Part shown: one piece after another, positions 13,676 to 19,771 of the stretch
Layout of the letters: the number at the start of each line of letters is the position of its first letter
Position numbering within the stretch: the first letter of the stretch is position 1
Virus record (IMG/VR): IMGVR_UViG_3300026078_000080
Location: 1 to 26,762 of that record
Length of the DNA: 26,762 nt
DNA from: a virus
Direction: 5' to 3' (one strand)
Notes under the pieces: model-generated
Told to the model about the DNA's origin: nothing
What the model saw: only the letters and a program-made list of their open reading frames with translations
The model's database searches: none
Program-made: the position numbers and the translations under genes

Positions 13676-13696
13676 CCAATTCAGACTGGGAATTGG
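13676..13696. repeat. perfect inverted repeat (7-bp arms)
   Basis: CCAATTC and GAATTGG flank the 7-nt spacer AGACTGG. No T-tract follows, so it is not a terminator. It could be a protein-binding site or part of a structured RNA. Confidence 0.45.
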
Positions 13697-13855
13697 CACC
13701 GCATGGGATTGTTCATTGGCCGGAATGATCGGCTGGCGCGGGTGAACACCCGGAGACCGCTGCCTTTTATCGCCTTTCGGCACCTCTCAGCAGCATATCC
13801 GCTTCCATCAATAATTGTGATGTGGTAAGCTGGATTCATCAACGTACTGCATTGA

Positions 13856-13891
13856 GCGCCGGTCGGATCATCCCGCCGGCGCTTTTCTTTT
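13856..13891 (+). terminator. strong rho-independent terminator
   Basis: GCGCCGG and CCGGCGC form a perfect GC-rich 7-bp stem with a 13-nt loop, followed directly by TTTTCTTTT. It would stop rightward transcripts from the repressor side before the rightward early promoter. Confidence 0.8.
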
Positions 13892-13933
13892 GCGCCATCG
13901 CAAATCGCATGTCAAATATTTTGCGTCATTTTA

Positions 13934-13952
13934 TGTTACATGTCGATTGACA
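13934..13952. promoter_or_regulatory. possible upstream operator, rightward promoter
   Basis: TGTTACATGTCGATTGACA has the TGT-N13-ACA outline and lies one base from the stronger operator, a tandem arrangement as in lambda OR/OL. The inner positions match the other operators poorly, and its right end is also the -35 box. It may be a low-affinity site. Confidence 0.35.
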
Positions 13953-13974
13953 GTGTAGCATTATCTGTTACATT
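13947..13974 (+). promoter_or_regulatory. rightward early promoter
   Basis: A perfect -35 TTGACA (13947-13952) is followed 16 bases later by TACATT (13969-13974), a four-of-six -10 match. The operator at 13954-13972 lies between and over them. It would drive the rightward operon that begins at 14105 after a leader of about 125 bases. Confidence 0.6.
13954..13972. promoter_or_regulatory. repressor operator, rightward promoter
   Basis: TGTAGCATTATCTGTTACA matches 13 of 19 bases with the leftward operator read on the minus strand, including TGTAGCA and the closing ACA. It lies immediately after the -35 box, so a bound repressor would block RNA polymerase. Confidence 0.65.
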
Positions 13975-14092
13975 CATCCTCATCGAAGCCGCTACCGACT
14001 GACCAGCCCACGGGCTCAGAGAAACGGGATCGGCTCACACCAAACGGATTTCCCCCGCCACAAGGCGACGAGAGAAACCGAACGGGTAAGAG

Positions 14093-14107
14093 AGGATGAG
14101 GGAAATG
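14093..14107 (+). repeat. translation-start cassette, copy 1
   Basis: AGGATGAGGGAAATG is an identical 15-mer found at three gene starts in this operon (also 14636-14650 and 17069-17083). It holds two in-frame ATGs (encoding Met-Arg-Glu-Met) and two possible Shine-Dalgarno cores, AGG before the first ATG and GAGGG before the second. Confidence 0.7.
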
Positions 14108-14335
14108 ATCGCCGACAACGTACGCCATCAGGCCAAGCTCAATATCTGGCTCGCCCAAGCAAAGCTCTTCGGCTTGCGTCGCCGTCCATCGCGCAAGGCT
14201 GTCTACGGCATTGCTGCTGATCTTTGCGCAACGCAGGCCGATGAGGCCATGGGCGTCCGTTTCTTTGACAGCGCCCGCGATCTCTATCTGGCTCGCGATT
14301 ATTTGCGCGCTCGTCTCGCTGATCTTTCCGCCTGA
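14105..14335 (+). CDS. hypothetical protein, first gene of rightward operon
   Basis: The 76-aa product begins MIADNVRHQAKLNIWLAQAK and is a compact, basic, all-helical protein with no recognised domain. The start is the second ATG of the repeated start cassette; the first ATG (14096) would add three residues. A long minus-strand frame crosses this region, but it has no ribosome binding site and reads through the promoter region, so the plus-strand gene is preferred. As first gene after the promoter it should be made early and abundantly. Confidence 0.6.
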   Translation: MIADNVRHQAKLNIWLAQAKLFGLRRRPSRKAVYGIAADLCATQADEAMGVRFFDSARDLYLARDYLRARLADLSA

Positions 14336-14359
14336 TCCCACTTCACGGAGCCCTAAACG

Positions 14360-14581
14360 ATGACCAACCCGACAGAACTTTCGAAGCAGTGCGAATACGA
14401 CATGGATGCTGCTGTTGGCGGCGCTTACGTCATGGACGATGGGCGCACGTTCTGGGTGGACCACGCCACCGTGCGCGAAATCATGCGGCGTCTGCGCCCA
14501 ATCATCGGCGCCGAATGCGAGCGCAAGTATCTCGAAGGCACACGAAACCCAAACACTGCTTCGGCAAGCGGCGGTGCCTGA
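14360..14581 (+). CDS. hypothetical protein (73 aa)
   Basis: The product begins MTNPTELSKQCEYDMDAAVG, contains an AYVMDDGRTFWVDHATVREI stretch that looks like a strand-helix unit, and ends in a Ser/Ala/Gly tail. The ATG has GGAG nine bases upstream. No family is recognised. Its stop codon opens the first copy of a repeated intergenic unit (14579-14623). Confidence 0.6.
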   Translation: MTNPTELSKQCEYDMDAAVGGAYVMDDGRTFWVDHATVREIMRRLRPIIGAECERKYLEGTRNPNTASASGGA

Positions 14582-14593
14582 TCCCCTTCGGCG

Positions 14594-14609
14594 TGGACCT
14601 TCGGGTCCA
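14594..14609 (+). promoter_or_regulatory. UUCG tetraloop hairpin between genes
   Basis: TGGACC-TTCG-GGTCCA forms a perfect 6-bp stem closed by the very stable UUCG tetraloop, with no T-tract after it. It probably protects or separates mRNA segments rather than ending transcription. The flanks recur around another hairpin at 17503-17525. Confidence 0.6.
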
Positions 14610-14635
14610 GTTCGAAAGTGATCAGAACGACGAAA

Positions 14636-14650
14636 AGGATGAGGGAAATG
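14636..14650 (+). repeat. translation-start cassette, copy 2
   Basis: The second identical copy of AGGATGAGGGAAATG sits directly at the start of the 14648 gene. Confidence 0.7.
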
Positions 14651-14887
14651 ACGCTGATCGAAGAATTCAAGCAGTGCCTGAATACTATGAGCCATTGCCG
14701 CGCAGGTTGGGATTACGTTCTACCGGCGGCGCAGCGCGCCGAGGAAGATCGTCAAGAAAAGGCGGCGCTGATCCGTGCCCGGTCAATTTGGGCAGAAAAT
14801 CCTGATCTTCATGAAAAGCTCATTGTGGCCTTCGCCATTGCGTCTCCGCTCGCCTCAATGAGCGAGATTGACCAGCGCGCCGCCTAA
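14648..14887 (+). CDS. hypothetical protein (79 aa)
   Basis: The product begins MTLIEEFKQCLNTMSHCRAG and is helical and charged (AAQRAEEDRQEKAALIRARS in the middle). There is no membrane segment or known motif. It starts at the second ATG of the repeated start cassette; the first ATG (14639) would add Met-Arg-Glu. It shares only the start cassette, not protein sequence, with the 14105 and 17081 genes. Confidence 0.6.
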   Translation: MTLIEEFKQCLNTMSHCRAGWDYVLPAAQRAEEDRQEKAALIRARSIWAENPDLHEKLIVAFAIASPLASMSEIDQRAA

Positions 14888-14929
14888 CCCCACCCCCTAA
14901 ACGGATGCTCTGAACAGAGGACAACAGAC

Positions 14930-15328
14930 ATGACGACAGAAGCAGCAGCTCGCGCATACCTCGCAGACCATCTCGCCGATTGGGCAGGGAAGGGTTTCGC
15001 GGTTTCAAACCCGCATAACAGGCCGATTGAGGAATTGCCGGTCATTTACGGCTTCAACAACGGAGGCTCGTCCGGATGGATGAGTGCCTGTCTGATAGCC
15101 GAAGATGGAACCGGCCTTGGCGGTCATGCTTGCTCCCATGAAGGCTATATGCCCCATGATCTCGGAATCATCGACGGCTCGCGCCCAGATCGCCACGAAA
15201 AGTTCAGGGCCCATTATCCTGATGGTTATCGCATGGATTTCGTCTCGTACGATGACGTTCCTTCGCACGCCGGTCTCAAGAAGGCCTTTGAGCTGAATGA
15301 CGTCAAGCGCGAGCAGGCCGGTGCGTGA
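14930..15328 (+). CDS. hypothetical protein (132 aa)
   Basis: The product begins MTTEAAARAYLADHLADWAG, has a central Gly-rich stretch (IYGFNNGGSSGWMSACLIAE) and His-containing segments (GGHACSHEGYMPHDLG), and ends in a charged helix. The segment around residues 35-75 looks like an alpha/beta domain with possible metal ligands, but I recognise no family. ATG has AGAGGA eight bases upstream, and the stop overlaps the next ATG as TGATG. Confidence 0.6.
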   Translation: MTTEAAARAYLADHLADWAGKGFAVSNPHNRPIEELPVIYGFNNGGSSGWMSACLIAEDGTGLGGHACSHEGYMPHDLGIIDGSRPDRHEKFRAHYPDGYRMDFVSYDDVPSHAGLKKAFELNDVKREQAGA

Positions 15329-15540
15329 TGGCAACGCTCTCCACCTGCAATCTCTGCGCTGGAACCGGCAAGACCCTGACGAGGACTTTCTTCCCGTTCG
15401 AGAGCTTCGGATCTGCTCGTTGCTACGTGTGCCGCAGTTCTGGGTCGACGAAGGTTCAAGCATCTGACCAGTGGATTGGCGATCAGGCCCGGTTGCGGCG
15501 GATGGCTAAGGCTGCGGTTCGGGAAGCGGAGAAAGTCTGA
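15328..15540 (+). CDS. small zinc-finger protein (DnaJ-like Cys motifs)
   Basis: The 70-aa product begins MATLSTCNLCAGTGKTL. Two Cys pairs, CNLCAGTG (Cys7, Cys10) and CYVCRSSG (Cys32, Cys35), follow the CxxCxGxG pattern of DnaJ zinc fingers and would bind one zinc. The C-terminal half is a basic helix (ARLRRMAKAAVREAEKV). It is translated by coupling on both sides (TGATG). A role as adaptor or nucleic-acid binder is an inference. Confidence 0.65.
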   Translation: MATLSTCNLCAGTGKTLTRTFFPFESFGSARCYVCRSSGSTKVQASDQWIGDQARLRRMAKAAVREAEKV

Positions 15541-15794
15541 TGGACATGTTCTCACCCGAGACGATTGCAAAGACCGAGCGTTTCACCCGTCCGCGCATGA
15601 AGGTCTTCCATTACGTCGCGGTCCTGTTTGGGGATGGGACGGTGGATTATCTGGACCGGGACATGAACCTGTCACCGCACCGTGACGATGCCTTTGAGTA
15701 CGAGGATCTGAGCGAAGCCGAGTGTGACTGCGCCATCCTTGAAGCCCGTGATTTCAACGCTTCTGTCGAGACTTTTCAAAGGTTTTTCCAATGA
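15540..15794 (+). CDS. hypothetical protein (84 aa)
   Basis: The product begins MDMFSPETIAKTERFTRPRM and has a beta-strand-like core (KVFHYVAVLFGDGTVDYLDR) followed by an acidic helix (EYEDLSEAECDCAILEARDF). No domain is recognised. The ATG shares a base with the upstream stop (TGATG) and the end overlaps the next gene. Confidence 0.6.
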   Translation: MDMFSPETIAKTERFTRPRMKVFHYVAVLFGDGTVDYLDRDMNLSPHRDDAFEYEDLSEAECDCAILEARDFNASVETFQRFFQ

Positions 15795-15985
15795 TGAACA
15801 CGTTCCAGATCGAGCATGCCATCGACGCTACGCACCGGCTGAACCGAAAGCTGATCGAGGCGATATCGCTTCCGGTCAACTCTCCAGACCGCCGTAACCG
15901 TCTCGCCTCCTGCCAAGACAATCTTGAGACCCTGGCAACGCTCATGGAGCGGGTGCTGGTCGAGCAGGAACAGGACGCTGCGTGA
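15791..15985 (+). CDS. small helical protein (64 aa)
   Basis: The product MMNTFQIEHAIDATHRLNRK continues as two long helices and may form a helical hairpin (NRLASCQDNLETLATLMERV). No family is recognised. The start overlaps the upstream stop (ATGA), with a second ATG directly following. The stop overlaps the next gene (TGATG). Confidence 0.55.
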   Translation: MMNTFQIEHAIDATHRLNRKLIEAISLPVNSPDRRNRLASCQDNLETLATLMERVLVEQEQDAA

Positions 15986-16200
15986 TGGGCAAGGTTTTGG
16001 TCAAATGCAAAAACTGTGGTGACCCGTTCACTGCCCGAACTGCCGATGTGAAACGCGGCTGGGGAAAGTTCTGCTCCAAGTCCTGCAAAGCCATCAAGCA
16101 GGAACAGCGAACCGGTCAGCACGCAGCCCACAAGGCTCGCACCAATGATCGACTTTGGGGCGAACCTGAAGACCTTAGCTGGGATGCCCACAAGTTTTAG
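15985..16200 (+). CDS. small zinc-ribbon protein
   Basis: The 71-aa product begins MGKVLVKCKNCGDPFTARTA. CKNC (Cys8, Cys11) and FCSKSC (two Cys near 31-35) in the frame CxxCGxxF...GWGKFCSxSC form a treble-clef or MYM-like zinc knuckle known from many phage proteins. The C-terminus is basic then acidic. Nucleic-acid or protein binding is likely. The start is the ATG in a TGATG overlap. Confidence 0.65.
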   Translation: MGKVLVKCKNCGDPFTARTADVKRGWGKFCSKSCKAIKQEQRTGQHAAHKARTNDRLWGEPEDLSWDAHKF

Positions 16201-16237
16201 CCACCACTAGATCCGCTTAGGGCGGAAGGGGATAGTC

Positions 16238-17014
16238 ATGGAATTAGAAATCACCAGAGAAGTCGCAGAAAAGGTCCTGAAGGTCGTAGACGCCGGCCTT
16301 GTGTCTGGAATGGGAAAACCTGTCCCCGGTCAGATGTGCGTCGAGGCAGCCGTATGTTACGCCTTGGGCCTCCCGCACAGCGATGACCCGAAGTGTGTCG
16401 CACCTATCCTGCGTAGCCTAAAGATCCGATTGAATGACAGTTCATGGTCTTCGGATAAGGCTCGCGCTTCTGGACTTCGCCGTCTGGCACTGATCCAGCT
16501 CGGCAGCAAAGACAATCTCGACGACAAAGAATTCGCTCGTCGCCTCGTTGATCTTGCCATCGGCAAGCAAGTCCCTATCGCCCTTCGCGCAGCGGCATCT
16601 GTCCATAAGGACAGCAATCATAAGGCGGCACTCCTTGCGGCAGCAGACCGATGCGAAAAAGAGAGAAACAAGGAGGCGGCACTGAACGCGAGGGATATTT
16701 CGAGGGCAGCGAGGGATAACGCCGACGCCTCCGCCTACGCCTACGCCTCCGCCTCCGCCTCCGCCGACGCCTCCGCCTACGCCTACGCCTCCGCCTCCGC
16801 CTCCGCCTCCGCCTCCGCCTCCGCCTCCGCCTACGCCTCCGCCGACGCCTCCGCCTACGCCTACGCCTCCGCCTCCGCCTCCGCCAATTGGCTCAAGCAA
16901 CGCGACAAGGTGAAGAGCGCCTTTGCGGAAGACGTCGTCCAGATCTTGGTCGAGATGGGCGTTCCGGGGGCGCAGTGGCTCGACCTAGCCCCGTATGAGG
17001 CCATTGCAGCCTAA
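16238..17014 (+). CDS. phage protein with long Ala-Ser/Tyr/Asp repeat
   Basis: The 258-aa protein has a conserved-looking N-terminal domain (residues 1-150), with segments GQMCVEAAVCYALGLPHSDD, RRLALIQLGSKDNLDDKEFA and PIALRAAASVHKDSNHKAAL. A low-complexity tract (162-215) follows in which every other residue is Ala, then a C-terminal helix (FAEDVVQILVEMGVPGAQWL). I have seen this architecture in other phages, always with alternating Ala tracts of varied length, but know no function. AAGGGG precedes the ATG. Reverse-strand glycine-rich frames here are shadows of the repeat. Confidence 0.7.
   Translation: MELEITREVAEKVLKVVDAGLVSGMGKPVPGQMCVEAAVCYALGLPHSDDPKCVAPILRSLKIRLNDSSWSSDKARASGLRRLALIQLGSKDNLDDKEFARRLVDLAIGKQVPIALRAAASVHKDSNHKAALLAAADRCEKERNKEAALNARDISRAARDNADASAYAYASASASADASAYAYASASASASASASASAYASADASAYAYASASASANWLKQRDKVKSAFAEDVVQILVEMGVPGAQWLDLAPYEAIAA
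16721..16882 (+). repeat. 27-unit in-frame hexanucleotide repeat
   Basis: Twenty-seven head-to-tail hexamers GCC(TCC/TAC/GAC) encode Ala-Ser, Ala-Tyr or Ala-Asp. A 42-bp, seven-unit block (D S Y Y S S S) occurs three times, at 16721-16762, 16763-16804 and 16841-16882, separated by a six-unit stretch before the last. Because units are six bases long, gain or loss keeps the frame. Confidence 0.95.
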
Positions 17015-17068
17015 CCACCAATCGCCATAGGCGCGCGGACTAGGTCTTGAGTGCCCGTGGATTTTCAG

Positions 17069-17083
17069 AGGATGAGGGAAATG
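17069..17083 (+). repeat. translation-start cassette, copy 3
   Basis: The third identical copy of AGGATGAGGGAAATG lies at the start of the 17081 gene, about 3 kb from copy 1. Confidence 0.7.
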
Positions 17084-17491
17084 CTTTTCACTGCAACGAC
17101 AGAAAAACATAAGGCCGAGGTGCTGAAAGCGCTCGGGCTGGAGAAGGACTATCAGGACCCGGCTTGGCCCCTTCCAAACCTCAAGAAGTCTGAGGAAAAG
17201 ACCTTCTGGGGTTGGAGATCATCGTATTCGTTTAACGGCGAAGCATGGTGCGGCTCGAAGAAGATCGGTGACGAGTGGGCCACGATCCTCATCTACTATC
17301 TGGGTCATTCCCAATACATCGACGGCGGCTTCGCGGTTGCGATCTTTCGATCCTACCGAAGTGAGCGCGTCGAATACTACGAGTGGAAGGCCTGCGACCA
17401 CAAATTCAACGAACGGCGCACCGGGAACTGCCTTCATCTCTACACCTGCGAGAATTGCGGGAAATCCTACGAAATCGATAGCAGCGGCTGA
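17081..17491 (+). CDS. hypothetical protein with C-terminal zinc ribbon
   Basis: The 136-aa product begins MLFTATTEKHKAEVLKALGL, has an aromatic-rich middle (WGWRSSYSFNGEAWCGSKKI) and ends in a likely zinc ribbon: CDHKF, then GNCLHLYTCENCGKSYEID, with four Cys and one or two His. No family is recognised. The second ATG of the start cassette is used, because a longer GTG frame (17051) lacks a ribosome binding site. Its stop opens the second copy of the repeated intergenic unit. Confidence 0.6.
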   Translation: MLFTATTEKHKAEVLKALGLEKDYQDPAWPLPNLKKSEEKTFWGWRSSYSFNGEAWCGSKKIGDEWATILIYYLGHSQYIDGGFAVAIFRSYRSERVEYYEWKACDHKFNERRTGNCLHLYTCENCGKSYEIDSSG

Positions 17492-17502
17492 TCTCCTTCG
17501 GC

Positions 17503-17525
17503 ATCCCGCCTTTGGCAAGCGGGAT
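17503..17525 (+). promoter_or_regulatory. 7-bp hairpin between genes
   Basis: ATCCCGC and GCGGGAT pair perfectly around a 9-nt loop. No T-tract follows. The sequences just outside it match those outside the 14594-14609 hairpin, although the stems differ. Confidence 0.55.
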
Positions 17526-17559
17526 TTCGAAAGATGATCTTCAACAGGAGGGTTTGCTT

Positions 17560-17775
17560 ATGACCACCCGCAACTTCCAAACAGAATATCTCACCCCCAT
17601 CGAAGGAAACTGGTTCCTTCCCGATGCTCAGATAGCCGTCCTCGGCTTCAAGCTGGTCAAGGACGATCCCCGTCACCAGCACCACGACATGCGGGAACGT
17701 AAGAGGGCCAAGGCTAGACGGTCGTATTCGGTCGATGTGGTCTGTGTGCCGGAGATTGAGGTGCGTCATGTCTGA
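17560..17775 (+). CDS. small hypothetical protein (71 aa)
   Basis: The product begins MTTRNFQTEYLTPIEGNWFL and has a strongly basic middle (HHDMRERKRAKARRSYSVDV). The start is well supported by AGGAGG eight bases upstream, one of the strongest ribosome binding sites in the window; an ATG-less extension upstream is ignored. The end overlaps the next gene by eight bases. No family is recognised. Confidence 0.65.
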   Translation: MTTRNFQTEYLTPIEGNWFLPDAQIAVLGFKLVKDDPRHQHHDMRERKRAKARRSYSVDVVCVPEIEVRHV

Positions 17776-18079
17776 GGCAAAGCACACGGCCGGTCCTTGG
17801 CGCACCTTCAATGGAACTGACGTTTATCCCGACGATGGCGATACTGCGGCCATGAAGCACATCGCTGATTGTTCAATGGCTGGCAGCATTGGTGGAGACG
17901 AACAGAACGCCAACGCCCGCCTGATCGCTGCCGCGCCTGATCTCCTCGACGCTCTTCAGCACCTGTCGGACGTCTACGAACACATATGGGTTCAACTGTC
18001 TGATGGAGAAATGGCGATTGTCAAAGGGGCGTGGGAAGTCGCTGAGAGGGCCATCGCCAAGACGAGGGCCAAGCCATGA
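17768..18079 (+). CDS. conserved phage protein ('AGPW...LIAAAPDLL' family)
   Basis: The 103-aa protein begins MSEAKHTAGPWRTFNG and carries EQNANARLIAAAPDLLDALQ at residues about 44-64. These two blocks define a very widespread small phage and prophage protein family of unknown function. The C-terminal half is helical. The start is the ATG eight bases inside the upstream gene's end; the end overlaps the next start (ATGA). Confidence 0.8.
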   Translation: MSEAKHTAGPWRTFNGTDVYPDDGDTAAMKHIADCSMAGSIGGDEQNANARLIAAAPDLLDALQHLSDVYEHIWVQLSDGEMAIVKGAWEVAERAIAKTRAKP

Positions 18080-18285
18080 CCGATATTCAAGCCCGTCTGG
18101 CAGACATCAATAGACGTGCCGCTGCAGCTCAAGCCGCCCGTGACCGCCAGTTCCTTTCGATCATCGCCTACATCTGGATCGTGGCTATAGGCACTGTCAT
18201 CGCCATCTGGTCGCTCCCGCAGGCTGATTACGCCATCCACCAGCAAATTCTAGCCGAGCAGGAGTCGGTCGCTTGGACAAGGTAA
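18076..18285 (+). CDS. small single-pass membrane protein (69 aa)
   Basis: The product has a basic amphipathic N-terminal helix (DIQARLADINRRAAAAQAAR) and one membrane segment (FLSIIAYIWIVAIGTVIAIW, residues about 26-45), then a soluble tail. It is coupled to the upstream gene by ATGA and overlaps the ERF gene start by 13 bases. No family is recognised. Confidence 0.65.
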   Translation: MTDIQARLADINRRAAAAQAARDRQFLSIIAYIWIVAIGTVIAIWSLPQADYAIHQQILAEQESVAWTR

Positions 18286-19160
18286 TCGAGATCCAAGGTT
18301 CCGAAGAACATATCACCCAGCCCATCTCCCGAGTGCTGGCACAGGCAAAGCAAGCCATGGAGGCTAAAAAAGTGGGAAACGCATTAGAAATCCAGACGCC
18401 AGCCGATATCGTCGCCAACCAGCCACGCACCGTCATGACTCCCATGGAGATGCTGGACCGTGCTGTATCGTCCGGAGCGAGCGTTGAGACGCTAACGCAG
18501 CTTATGACGCTGCAGGAGCGCTGGGAAGCTAATCAGGCGCGGAAGGCCTTCGATGAGGCTATGGCTGCGGCTAAGGCCAATATGCCGGCTATCATCAAAA
18601 AGCGGAAGGTTGATTTCACTACCGCCAAGGGCCGCACCAATTACCAGTACGAGGATCTGGCCTCGATCATGAATCTTATCGGTCCTGTCCTATCCGCAAA
18701 TGGCCTTTCAGTTCGTTACCGCACCCAAGCAGAAACGAATATGCCCATTTCTGTTACCTGCATCATTTCTCACCGCATGGGCCATAGCGAGGAAAACACG
18801 CTTCTCGCCGGCCGGGACGAGAGCGGCAACAAAAACAGCATTCAGGCCATCGGCTCAACTGTGACCTACCTGCAGCGTTATACGCTCAAGGCAGCACTCG
18901 GGCTTGCTGCTGCGGCTGACGATGACGGTGGCAGTTCAGGCCAGACCGTCGATGACGCCAAGACGATCACCGAAGCGCAAGCCTCAGTCATTCGAGAACT
19001 TATCGAAAAGGGTGAGGTCGAGACGGCTGTGTTCTGCGAGCGCTGGCAGGTTGAGGCCGTCACGGAAATTCCGTTGAAGCAGTTCAACGAGGTCGTGGCG
19101 TCTCTTCGCCAGCGGGTCACCTATATCGCCAACCAGCGGAAGCAAGGGAGCGCGGCATGA
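18273..19160 (+). CDS. erf: ERF family single-strand annealing protein
   Basis: ERF proteins anneal complementary single strands during phage recombination, like lambda Bet. The 295-aa product has the ERF core at about residues 65-215: LQERWEANQARKAFDEAMAA, YQYEDLASIMNLIGPVLSAN, and SIQAIGSTVTYLQRYTLKAA followed by LGLAAAADDDG, the most conserved ERF block. The TTG start is chosen because AGGAG stands eight bases before it; the first ATG would drop 28 residues and has no such site. It is followed, with overlap, by its usual partner exonuclease. Confidence 0.9.
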   Translation: MDKVIEIQGSEEHITQPISRVLAQAKQAMEAKKVGNALEIQTPADIVANQPRTVMTPMEMLDRAVSSGASVETLTQLMTLQERWEANQARKAFDEAMAAAKANMPAIIKKRKVDFTTAKGRTNYQYEDLASIMNLIGPVLSANGLSVRYRTQAETNMPISVTCIISHRMGHSEENTLLAGRDESGNKNSIQAIGSTVTYLQRYTLKAALGLAAAADDDGGSSGQTVDDAKTITEAQASVIRELIEKGEVETAVFCERWQVEAVTEIPLKQFNEVVASLRQRVTYIANQRKQGSAA

Positions 19161-19771
19161 CGCTCCAGATCATCGATTGTGATCAGAACTCGCCCGAGTG
19201 GATCACGGCTCGCCTCGGCATCCCGACGGCCAGCAAATTCGCAACGGTCATGGCTAAGGGAGAAGGAAAGACGCGCAGCGAGTATATGCGCAAGCTGGCC
19301 GGAGAAATCCTCACCGAGGAACCGGCCGAGTCCTTCACCAGCACCCATACCGAGCGCGGCCACGATATGGAGGATATTGCCCGCAGGGAATATGCCTTCA
19401 TCACAGGCAACGAGCCGCAGCTTGTTGGCTTCATCCGTAACGGCAACAAGGGCGCGAGCCCCGATAGTCTGATCGGCACCAACGGCGGTTTGGAAATCAA
19501 GACCGCCATGCCTCATATCCAGATCGATCGCCTTGAGCGTGATCGTATGCCACCTGAACATAAGGCCCAGGTTCAGGGCAACCTATGGATATCAGAGCGG
19601 GAATGGTGGGATTTTGTATCCTACTGGCCGAAGCTTCCCGTCCTGACCGTGCGCGTGCCTCGCGATGAGGAATACATCAAGACCATGTCGGACGAGGTCG
19701 ATCGCTTCAATGACGAGCTTGCAGAGCTTGTCGAGCGCGTCCGCCGCTATGGGCAGAAGGAGGCTGCGTAG
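19157..19771 (+). CDS. YqaJ/lambda-type recombination exonuclease
   Basis: The 204-aa protein would resect double-strand ends to give single strands for the ERF protein. It has the PD-(D/E)XK active site of YqaJ and lambda exonuclease: SPEWITARLGIPTASKFAT near the start, Glu72 in the MEDIARREY helix, Asp103 in GASPDSLIG, Glu113 and Lys115 in GGLEIKTAM, and the helix HKAQVQGNLW. The start overlaps the ERF stop (ATGA). The last TAG shares a base with the GTG start of the next gene. Confidence 0.9.
   Translation: MTLQIIDCDQNSPEWITARLGIPTASKFATVMAKGEGKTRSEYMRKLAGEILTEEPAESFTSTHTERGHDMEDIARREYAFITGNEPQLVGFIRNGNKGASPDSLIGTNGGLEIKTAMPHIQIDRLERDRMPPEHKAQVQGNLWISEREWWDFVSYWPKLPVLTVRVPRDEEYIKTMSDEVDRFNDELAELVERVRRYGQKEAA

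Larger units (their letters stand above)
13390..13933. other. non-coding region of the immunity locus
   Basis: No open frame of 60 codons or more and no tRNA T-loop is seen in these 544 bases. They hold a perfect 7-bp inverted repeat (13676-13696), a small GGGTG-AA-CACCC repeat (13740-13751) and a strong rightward terminator (13856-13891). A terminator this far behind the last gene suggests a small non-coding transcript, or the long 3' end of the repressor mRNA. I see no iterons or origin-like repeats. Confidence 0.5.

Noticed and set aside
13400-13860. tRNA or attachment-site core in the non-coding stretch
   Set aside because: No T-loop (GGTTCGANTCC-like) or acceptor stem could be found, and no integrase gene is in the window to support an attachment site.
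13961-14695. Minus-strand frame of 244 codons
   Set aside because: It runs through the rightward promoter and antisense to three plus-strand genes with good starts, has no ribosome binding site, and its product shows no domain.
16721-16882. CRISPR-like array
   Set aside because: The units are six bases long, contiguous and coding, with no spacers.
16442-16900. Glycine-rich minus-strand frame (long GGGGVGVGG run)
   Set aside because: It is the reverse reading of the GCCTCC/GCCTAC repeat inside the plus-strand gene; the frame has no ribosome site and no other protein-like feature.
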